Assembly: GCF_036669915.1 (NCBI RefSeq)
Contig: NC_089314.1
Span: 25,693,720 to 25,757,719 of the forward strand
Source: Pocillopora verrucosa
Lineage: Eukaryota; Cnidaria; Anthozoa; Scleractinia; Pocilloporidae
Reading direction: 5' to 3'
DNA: 64,000 bases
Shown: positions 1-7,819 of the stretch, in pieces
How positions within the stretch are numbered: the first letter of the stretch is position 1
Layout: each line of letters begins with the position of its first letter
Position numbers and translations under genes: made by a program
The notes under the pieces: generated by a model
Seen by the model: only the letters and a program-made list of their open reading frames with translations
Told to the model about the DNA's origin: nothing
The model's database searches: none

Positions 1-55
1 TCTGACATAAGAAGACAGTCATTCACCTGCAATGAAACAGACAATACACATTTGT

Positions 56-787
56 CGTGTAGATAATCTAGTAGAGGAAATTAATAATATTATTCAAAAT
101 AAACAGGAATGTCAGACTATGGAATATGATATGCAATTTATTTGCTGTTCATGTAAAATTACTGAAATTGAAAGGAAACGCATCTTGAGAAAACACAGAA
201 AAAAAACATATGCATGACAGCATGGAACCTGTTACCAATTGGTGTATTCCGTATTGTTTTCTGTATTGCCAGTTATTCAATCTGTTTTAGCTCAGTTGCT
301 TGGCAAAGCAGTGGTCGTAACAATGAGTATCCCATGAACAAAATAAAAGAGAAACATGTTTCATACATTTGTACAAGGCCATACAGATTGATGAGTGGGA
401 TAACATCATGATTATTAATAATTGAAAAAAATAAACAAGTTTCTGGCTGAAACAAATTTTGGCAGTTGCATTAATGTGTATTTACTGATGCCTTCAATGT
501 TAATTATTTTGCAAATAAAGCAAGTTAACTTAAGTATCAAACTTAAACAAAGTATTCTTTGTTAGAGAGGCCTGTGGTTCTGGACAGAGGTTTTCTGCAA
601 GTATTTACTCTTTGTGGATAATCTAGTAGAGGAAATTAATAATATTATTCAAATAAACAGGAATGTCAGACTATGGAATATGATATACAACCTATCTGCT
701 GTTCATGTAAAATTACTGAAATTGAAGGAAACATTTCATGAGAAAATAGAGGAAAAAACATGTATGACAGCATAGAGCCTGTTGCCA
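56..787 (+). repeat. Direct repeat of about 180 bp at the Helitron relic
   Basis: Positions about 56-237 and 612-787 are near-identical direct copies. Both hold the segment encoding VDNLVEEINNII, QTMEYD and CSCKITEIE. The first copy carries an extra A in an A-run and the second a deletion that puts it in another frame. The first copy leads to unrelated sequence, the second runs into the Helitron ORF relic. This is a local duplication or two nested fragments of one element family. The DNA between them (238-611) holds nothing recognisable. Confidence 0.75.
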
Positions 788-1760
788 AAGAAAGGTTTCT
801 AGAAGACATTTAAAGAAAATATTCAGCTATGGACGCTAGAAAGAAGAAAGGATTACTTTCTCAACTCAATGAGAAATTAGTGAAAGCCAGATCAGTTGAA
901 TTGTGTATTAACCAGTTTAAGACGAAAATAAGAGAAGGCCCTCGTTTTATATGTACAGCCTTTCTGTACTGTCTATAATCGAATACTTTATAAGAAATCA
1001 GTAATTACATGCCTAGACAAGAAGTACCCTTGCCAAACATATTTCAATATCCAACCGTCATTTTGTGGAAAACAGTATATATGCAACACATGTCATTCAA
1101 AGGTCATAAAAGGAAATTTACCGTGTCAGGCTGTAGTGAATGGGAATATGTATGTGGATGAAATACCCACAGAACTATCCTCATTAGAAAAACTAGGACA
1201 AATACGAATAGCTCAACAAATAGTATTTGAGAAGACCGTGGTCATGCACAAAGGACAACAGAGAAAAATTAAGGGTGCAATATGCAATGTACCAGTAGAA
1301 TGTGATCGGACATGTAATCAACTCCCTCATCCACCTGATAGATCTTGTATAATAATACTTATTTAGCTTAAAAGAAAGTTACAATCAAGAGGACATGTTT
1401 ATTTTCAAGCATCACGACCAGAGTTAATACAGCAAGTTCTTACCTGGCTCAAAGTACATAATCATTGTACAAAGATATACTAGTTGATATTAACAATATT
1501 GATAGAAACCTCACAACTTTATAAAATGATGCAGACGATAATGATACACATCAACAAGCTACATCAAACAATGTAACAACAGATAGTGGTCCTGCATTGG
1601 AGTATGATCGATGCAAGAGTAAATGATAAATTAAATAGTAACGAAGAAGAAAATGATGACCCCTTAAATGAATGTAGAGCCCCAGTATACGAGACATGCT
1701 TAGATTCAATTATACCAAACTATCCAGCGGTGAATGCTCAAGTAAAACGCTCGATACGAG
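612..1760 (+). pseudogene. Decayed Helitron-type ORF (DUF6570-like region)
   Basis: Relic of the N-terminal part of a Helitron-family transposon protein, read in one broken frame series on the plus strand. Recognisable pieces in order: a start-like segment near 830 (MDARKKKGLLSQLNE), FKTKIREGP near 920, two CxxC-type pieces (ICNTCHSK near 1081-1104), then the DUF6570 core at about 1136-1360 with VDEIPTELSSLEKL, a GQQRKIKGAICNVP stretch and LPHPPDRS, continued after a stop by LKRKLQSRGHVYFQ and RPELIQQVLTWLK (about 1365-1455). Further fragments reach NECRAPVYETCL near 1670-1700. Several stops and frameshifts interrupt it (for example 1364, 1540 and 1638), so it cannot be expressed as one protein. 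No Rep (rolling-circle) or helicase motif is left in the window. Family assignment comes from motif recall and is fairly secure; subfamily is not determined. Confidence 0.7.
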
Positions 1761-2156
1761 GCCCAAGTGAACGCTACTCGATCGTCTAGTTTTCGATATG
1801 AATTCTCGGAAAACATTGCATTTTAAGACTGGGGGGGGGGTCTTCCGTTTACAACGAATTAATCCCTACCAAGGCAACTAAAACATATCCAAGCTTTGAA
1901 TAACGATACTGTAAGACTTCCTCTATTGAATATCCACCAGGTAAATTCATGCACGATCAAAATATTGCCTTCATACCGAGTACCATTGAAATAACACCAC
2001 CCCTGTAAGTTCCCTTGTGTCGAATCAATTGGCAACTTTGTTTTTTCCGAGAAATCAGAACCAACTGTTTCGCAGCGGCTGAACGCGGCGTTGTTTTCGT
2101 CAAATTGACATTTCGGATAAAAACAAAGAGAACAGTTGTGGCCTAAAAAACCCGAA

Positions 2157-3131
2157 ATGCAACAAGCCTGGATTGATCTTCCCCCAAGACTGCGTGTGGG
2201 CGACAAAACAGTGAGAGTTGAACAGCACCTTGGTAGTGGTGCATTTGGAGATGTCTACAAAGTAAGAGACGAGGCGCGCTCTAAAGTCTATGCCTTAAAA
2301 GATGTTCTTTGCCTAAACGCTTCACAAGTTCTTGATGCAATCCGTGAGGCAGTAACACTGTGCCAAATCTCTCACGAAAACATCATCGCCATAAAGGGAG
2401 CGGATCGGTTCGTCGACAATCAGAGCAACTTGCACATGTTCATTTTGACAGAGTATTGCGCGGGAGGAAACTTAAACGAACGCCTCGCTCGACCAAGCTC
2501 TGAACGAATCAACTGGAAGTGGATGAGTCAAGCTGCTGATGCTGTAGCCTACCTTCACAGAAATGACGTGGTTCACCGCGACCTAAAACCGGAAAACGTA
2601 CTTTTGAACGGACGTGGAAATGTTAAACTAGCCGACTTTGGCCTGGCTCGTGAGTACATCGCACTTAGACGAGTTGACGCGCGAAGAAACGATGGCTCGT
2701 GGATGCAAATGTTCGTACAATACTATATGGACTCCGACGTTGGCTCGCCGTACTGGTTAGCTCCTGAATGTTTCGCAGGTCACTACACAGAAAAAGCCGA
2801 TGTCTTTTCCCTTGGCCTGCTGTTTTTTGCCATCCTAGAACGAGATTACAAAGAAAGCAACGGAAAAATGTATTACGGTGCATTTAAACGTATTCGCGGT
2901 GTTGGAAAAGTTGGCCTTGGGGCTGCAATGGCAATGTACAATCCGGAAACTGACATAGCATTTTCCAGACGTGCACAGGGTTCCAGGGATGTACAGAGGT
3001 TAGTCATCGAGGCTTTACAGTACGATCCTGATGATCGACCGAGCGCTGTCGAGCTATGTAATAAGTTAGAAGAGACTGAAGACTTGGATCTGGAATGGCT
3101 CTTTAGGTTATTAAGTGAAGATTCCACATAA
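2157..3131 (+). CDS. PDIK1L/STK35-like serine/threonine kinase, intronless
   Basis: Protein kinase of 324 residues in a single exon. The start is the ATG at 2157 (MQQAWIDLPP); the open frame runs upstream only through non-ATG codons, and the decayed copy at 8198 keeps the same ATG. Visible catalytic elements: glycine loop GSGAFGDV (residues 26-33), ATP lysine in YALKD (K48), catalytic loop HRDLKPEN (140-147), DFG (160-162), the activation-segment APE (202-204) and HYTEKADVFSLG after it, so it should be an active kinase. The YYM-containing activation segment and the short protein with little outside the kinase domain resemble the vertebrate PDIK1L/STK35 (NKF4) family, whose members are nuclear or actin-associated kinases. 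It has a broken tandem paralogue at 8198-9126 and a divergent intact paralogue at 11195-12247. Substrate unknown. Lack of introns suggests an old retrocopy origin followed by local duplication (inference). Confidence 0.9.
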   Translation: MQQAWIDLPPRLRVGDKTVRVEQHLGSGAFGDVYKVRDEARSKVYALKDVLCLNASQVLDAIREAVTLCQISHENIIAIKGADRFVDNQSNLHMFILTEYCAGGNLNERLARPSSERINWKWMSQAADAVAYLHRNDVVHRDLKPENVLLNGRGNVKLADFGLAREYIALRRVDARRNDGSWMQMFVQYYMDSDVGSPYWLAPECFAGHYTEKADVFSLGLLFFAILERDYKESNGKMYYGAFKRIRGVGKVGLGAAMAMYNPETDIAFSRRAQGSRDVQRLVIEALQYDPDDRPSAVELCNKLEETEDLDLEWLFRLLSEDST

Positions 3132-3601
3132 GAATCACCATGACCTTATCGTTAGACCGTCAGCAAACAACACTTTACTTTCTTAAAACGGTAACCATGC
3201 TCAATTTATTTTCTGTTCAGACCCTTGTGGTCTGCAAGCTCACAATATTTTCACTTCCAAAATCCAAGAGGTTGCATGTTGTAAACTTCGAGCTTGGACA
3301 GCACACATTCCGTAAGGGGGCCACATGTCAAAAAAAAAACCTTGTTGAGCAAAAAGCCACTAAATAACTTTAGAAATTCGTCCTCATATGATTTATGGAT
3401 CACAAAATTCGTCGATGAGAACTTGCAAAACAACATATTCTAGCATTGTGTGAAAATTAATGTACACTATAACTGAATTGGAGGAAGGGAAGTGTAAACG
3501 AGTCTTTCTTTTGTGCAGTGACCGTTTTCAAACAGAGTAAAGTAATCTATTGGTAACGAGATAAGATCTTTTTGTGGATTGCTCAAGCAACATTTTTTTT
3601 T

Positions 3602-4459
3602 GTATAGGTAATCACATGATTTCGAGTGCAATTTGGAATAAGCACGAGTAAATTTTTTTAAAGACCAACAAAATTGTAAGAGCCCTACGGGCTCGTGCAA
3701 TTTGTGGTCTTTGAAAAAATTAACAAGTGCTTGTTTATTCCAAATTGCACGAGAAAAATCATGTGATTACGTGTTAATAATATACATGGAAAAATTCGAG
3801 ATCGCTTATCAAAATTAAGTATAAGCAAAGCGCGCGTATCGAGTGCAAAAATAATTTATTCAAACGATCAAAACAATAATATGCAATGATATCTTCACAT
3901 CTTTAAGGCGCAAAAAAGTTGAAAGACCGGCTAAACAGTTCAAGGAATTGTTCAGTTTGTGTCCGAATCACTTTCGATGAAATGGAATCGTCGTTTCCGA
4001 GGTTTAACCATGTTTGTTTTTAATTTCGGCGTTGGATCGCTCGAGCAAAGTGTTAAGCTGGGTCTGCTCGTAATTTTCGATTTCCTTGGCAATTCCCTTC
4101 TCTAAACACCACTTTTTCCAAACCGACAACCAAACACAGTGCTTTTCACAGTGTTTTCGTTGTTTGAGGTTTTCAGCTGCGGTGGCGAAAGAAAACCTAC
4201 TTAAAACGCCGGCCATTGTTTTGCTCGCAAATTTTCAAATTTTCAAATTTTGTTGCGACATCCAAGGCTCGCATTTGATTGGCTATCTGTGAGTTTCTTT
4301 GATTATTGACCAATCACAATGTCTGATTTGTTACTTTCTTTGCACTGAAATGACCCTCTTCTGCACTGAATTAACTCTCTTCTCCATTGAATTACCTGAA
4401 AACTACATCTATCTTAACCGACCAGAACTGAATAATTTTTCCATGTATATTATTACCAG
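3602..4459. mobile_element. Composite insertion of about 860 bp (fold-back plus TIR element)
   Basis: Present in duplicated copy 1, absent at the matching point of copy 2 (near 9625, where CATTTTTT runs straight into CCAGTGAAATTCG). It holds two parts. First, a fold-back with arms at 3612-3666 and 3706-3766, about 55 bp and imperfect, around a loop containing GCCCTACGGGCTCGTGCAAT. Second, a unit of about 685 bp bounded by inverted repeats of about 22 bp at 3774-3796 and 4434-4458 (TAATAATATACATGG type). The second unit carries a truncated transposon ORF on the minus strand. No clear target-site duplication is seen, because the left junction is a T-run. Confidence 0.7.
4004..4216 (-). pseudogene. 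Truncated Crypton-type (DUF3504-like) ORF, N-terminal piece
   Basis: A 70-codon open frame inside the TIR unit at 3774-4459. It starts MAGVLSRFSFATAAE and contains VWKKWCLEKGIAKEIENYE followed by LNTLLERSNAEIKNKHG, then stops. The pattern of a start with FSF, a WKxWCxEKGI block and an LxxLLERFYAEIKNK-like block resembles the N-terminal SAM-like region of DUF3504/Crypton tyrosine-recombinase proteins that are abundant in cnidarian genomes. The catalytic recombinase domain is missing, so the element would be non-autonomous. The assignment is from remembered motifs and should be treated as tentative. Confidence 0.4.
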
Positions 4460-5150
4460 TGAAATTCGTGCACGAATTTTCCCCTGAGGAAAGGGTGAAC
4501 GGGGATAGTAGATGAACTTTTCCTTCTCGTCTGCTAGCTTTGCATTAACTTTTTTAAAACAATTTTCCATCGCTGGAGTTCAAGTTCTCTAAAATTTTTC
4601 CAACCATTCCCGAACCTTTTCTAAGGTTCACCCTAACCTGTATGTGGTAGATTTTATAGGGGATGAAGAACGTTCTCATACATTCACGTAATGTGTTACT
4701 TTAAGGTAACACTACTTTACTGATGTGATAACTAAGGCAGCTAAAATTGAGCTAAGGTTAAAAAGGTAAATGAAATGTTCTTTTCAGTTTTATGCACCTT
4801 CCATGTATACAACGTTTGGTAATAAATGAACAAAATTGATCAAACGTTCTGTGGTTCAGTCACGTAGTGAATGACTGAGGTCTCCCGGTCTGTATTCAGG
4901 TGATAATTTTCCTAGTCTTTCCTGGAACTCTTTAGTGATTCATTCTCACAATCCTTCGAGACAAACTCGAAAGGGCTTACCGCACAAAGTCAACAATTAA
5001 TGTAACGAAGCCAGGGAAGCAAACGCCGACTTCAGTTTTGGTAATAACCTGAAAATTTTTTCATCACAACTTAACAATAGACATCGAGTCGATTGAGCCT
5101 CGATCTTATGTGAGTCAAACCAATACTTTAAACAAATGCATTTCGATACA

Positions 5151-5390
5151 AAGGGCCTTAGCCTCTTCACCGGTTAAACCCTTTTCCTGGAAACGATATG
5201 TCGATGATGTTATTTCTGCGGTATCCGGAAATGAAGCGGAACGCCTCCTATCGCACTTGAATTCAGTGGAGCCGTCTATCCAATTCACACTCGAACGTGA
5301 AATGGATAGACATTTTCCCTTTCCTAATTTAAGTTTGTACAGAGGGGAACAGGGAAATTTAGAGACAAGTATCTATCTAGACAGGAGTGT
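5151..5390 (+). mobile_element. Penelope-like reverse transcriptase fragment
   Basis: The frame around 5150-5385 reads ALASSPVKPFSWKRYVDDVI, then NEAERLLSHLNSVEPSIQFT and GNLETSIY. RYVDDV is the reverse-transcriptase catalytic box, and the following LN..EPSIQFTLE and GNLETS.Y phrases recur in the Penelope-like relic at 52480-53105 (GNLETSVY), so both come from one element family. Only the palm-core piece remains, with no GIY-YIG domain, and it ends in a stop at 5398. It begins where homology to duplicated copy 2 ends, so it sits on the duplication breakpoint. Confidence 0.75.
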
Positions 5391-5485
5391 CGAAACGTAG
5401 GGGGGATTATTCTTGTACAAGTCACTTTTGATGTTGATCGCGACGTTCCGACTGTAATACTGCTAGGAGGGTCTGGATTGGGGGG

Positions 5486-5572
5486 GTACAAATGTCAGTT
5501 TTCAGTTAAAATTTTGGCCATTTATCAGTTCTCAGTTAGATTTTAAGCCATTTGTCAGTTGTCAGTTAAATG
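5486..5572. repeat. Short tandem repeat, unit about 37 bp
   Basis: Around 5486-5572 a unit of the form CAGTTxTCAGTTAxATTTT followed by GGCCATTT recurs about two and a half times (TCAGTTTTCAGTTAAAA, TCAGTTCTCAGTTAGAT, TCAGTTGTCAGTTAAAT). It is imperfect and non-coding. The surrounding 5400-6030 stretch shows no other gene signal that I can support. Confidence 0.6.
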
Positions 5573-6036
5573 AGTTTTAACAATTAACTTGGCGAGTTAA
5601 TTATTACTTTCAGAACCTATATTTGGTTAAAAAGGCACATGTAGCGTAAACTCGAAAATTAAGTCGAGAATTAATACAATAAGAACTCCTTTTTTTTCAA
5701 TTCTGGAATGAAGTAATTCCAAGATCTTCCAATTGTTTTTTAGTCTTTGTTTGAAGGGTGTTTAAATAAGTTACAACTCTTCAGCACACAAACATCTGTT
5801 TTCCTGCGCGCAACATCGAAACATTTCTTTTCAACCACTTAGCCGGTCAAAATGTTGGAAAGAAGATCGTCAAAAACACAACAAACTTGTGAAGAGTCCT
5901 CTGGCACAATATATTGGTTTTATCTTTTGTTTTGTAATGCGTCGATTGCGATTGGCTCCGATGAAATGATCGGAAAGGAATGTTCTCTTGTTTACTTTTC
6001 AATTAGGTTATTAGAGATATTTACTGTAGTCTTACC

Positions 6037-6588
6037 TTAGAAATCCAAGCGAAAATGGGCGCGAATTGGCCGCCCAGATCTAGAAACCGTAATTGAGATA
6101 ATGTCTTTATCCTCTCGGTCAGAAGAATCGTTTTGTGAGTCTGTGTGATATTCGTCTGCATATGTTCGCACCTTAGCAACTGCTACTTCAACAAAGCAGT
6201 CGTCAACAAATGTGACATCTGTCACATTTCCACCTCCTGAAGTAGCTTGAACGGCTCCTTTGTCGCTACTGAGCCCTGCTGGCTGATCTCCATGGTTAAA
6301 ATCGTTCCCTAATTCCGCCAACAAGTCCACTTTGGTGTAATCTTAAGCTTATTACTTCGTGTAGACGGCCGGTGGGAAAGCCCTTGCCTTGTCCGTTGTA
6401 GTTTCCTCCCGAACTGTCCTTTGCCTCAACGGACGATACTTCTCCACAGATTCTTTCATAGCATCTTTGAGTCGCGGGTTGATCTCTTCTGAAGGTAGAG
6501 GTCGCATTAAGTTGACATTTGCAGACTCCGTGCTTGTGTGAGGGACAGGATAGTAGGATTTTTCATGAGTGAACACTTGGCTGCCCAT
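6037..6588 (-). pseudogene. Unidentified broken ORF, probably repeat-derived
   Basis: Two open stretches lie in the same minus-strand frame: codons from 6588 (MGSQVFTHEKSYY...) to stops at 6349-6354, then from about 6345 (DYTKVDLLAELG) to a stop at 6037. The second ends TVSRSGRPIRAHFRLDF. An SRSGRxxRxxxRLDL-like tail is common at the ends of retrotransposon pol polyproteins, and the TK segment on either side of the stop cluster suggests a small internal duplication. I do not recognise the family. Charged linker composition and a stop cluster in an otherwise long frame argue for a decaying element ORF rather than a host exon. 6590-6670 shows nothing further. Confidence 0.35.
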
Positions 6589-6670
6589 TTTTGTTCTATT
6601 TCTATTATCTAAATACTTCTAAGCAAACTAAAATGCATTGGTGTCACGCTTACTGTTGTCTCCTTCGCAG

Positions 6671-6750
6671 CTGTTGCTTGGTCTCGTCACACAACGCCAT
6701 CTATTCCTCTCTGGAGAGAGAACGCGCTTTGCGTGACGAGGCTAAGTAAC
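6671..6750. repeat. Inverted repeat CTCGTCAC / GTGACGAG
   Basis: TTGGTCTCGTCACACAACGC at about 6671-6690 and GCGCTTTGCGTGACGAGGC at about 6726-6744 are imperfect inverted copies flanking about 40 bp. This looks like a short fold-back repeat. It directly follows the start side of the unidentified ORF at 6037-6588. From 6750 to 7410 I see no gene or recognised repeat. Confidence 0.4.
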
Positions 6751-7410
6751 GGTTGCGAAAGGGAATACGCTTACTGCCGTTCCTTTAACAGTGAGAAGAT
6801 CAAAATTATTCGCCTCGAAAGTATAATTCCACGTACTTTTACCAGGAAAAGCAAACTGAAACTCTGTTGTATCTCCAATATGCCCTAAACAAAGATAAAT
6901 TGCGATCTCGAATAAGTGAAGATACATTTGAGAGTTGTGTGGAAAATTCACTATTAGTAACATTTAGTTCCATGTGAATCTATTTCAGTGGGGTTGGACA
7001 ATGCGGTTATAATACGTGATTAAATTCAGGTTGTTTACAAGGAAATGACACGTAGTGGAGCGAAGGCTAAAGTGGCAAAATGGAATTTGATCGGTGCAAT
7101 AAAATTCAAGCACGTGGAAAATTGGCTAATGTTCATGTGGTGCAATGATTGGGTATGTTCTGACTGGACTTTTCATATTACGTGATGGAATGTAAGTTGT
7201 TTGGCGTGTGCGTTGTGGGTAAAGGAGCGGGAAAACATTTTTTAACTTAGAAATGATGCAAAAAGTTAAATGCGAACCTTTCATATTCCGATAAATCTCG
7301 AAGTTAGTCGACGAGGTTCTCACGAAGGCCACAAACCATTACACTTATCAAATGGGACCAAAATTTCTGGTTACTATCATTCTTTGTGCACAGCTTCCTG
7401 ATTCCATGAC

Positions 7411-7572
7411 ATCATTGGCAAGAACAAAATACCCAAACGTTGCGATTGGTGCAAGATATCCAAATGCTATGATATGATTGGTGCGAGAAACATACCCCAA
7501 TGCGGCAATCTGATTGGTGCGAGATACATACGCTAATGCAACGATCTGATTGGTGCGAGCAACATACCACTC
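7411..7572. repeat. Minisatellite, unit about 36 bp, about 4.5 copies
   Basis: Successive units begin GATTGGTGCGAG (near 7444 with CAAG, 7477, 7512 and 7548), each followed by A-ACATAC, a CCAATGC-like block and CGATCT. The last units are nearly identical and the first (near 7411) is degenerate. ATTGG (inverted CCAAT) recurs every unit. Non-coding in all frames. Confidence 0.75.
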
Positions 7573-7586
7573 TACAAGCTAGCATA

Positions 7587-7618
7587 GAGTTTTTTTTTTT
7601 TAAGAAAAAAAAAAACTC
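7587..7618. repeat. Poly-T/poly-A hairpin
   Basis: GAG followed by a T-run, then AAG and an A-run closing with CTC, forms a near-perfect fold-back with an AT-only stem. It is likely the remnant of two opposed A-tails or a short palindromic repeat. From 7620 to 7819 nothing else is seen. Confidence 0.5.
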
Positions 7619-7819
7619 AAATATGCATTATGGGTACTACTACTTCCTAAATGGATAGGGATAATTAAGAACAAACTAACATCAGAAATAATCGGTTTTA
7701 GCTCCTACCTTCAAGCAAACCCTGCAATGTAGCATATTTGGCCTAACCGAAAGGTGCTAATCCTGTTTACTATATTTAACAGACAAATGATCATTTACTT
7801 CACAGGACATTTACTTTGG

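Larger units (their letters stand above)
1794..5150. repeat. Duplicated block, copy 1 (pairs with 7820-10287)
   Basis: Sequence from ATGAATTCTCGG near 1797 to about 5150 matches 7820-10287 in the same orientation. It covers the 5' flank with its G-run, the kinase gene, its 3' flank and about 650 bp more (4460-5150 against 9626-10287). The left edge lies just after the Helitron relic and the right edge abuts a Penelope RT fragment. The only large difference is an extra segment of about 860 bp at 3602-4459, absent from copy 2. Coding parts look roughly 90 percent identical by eye. Confidence 0.85.
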
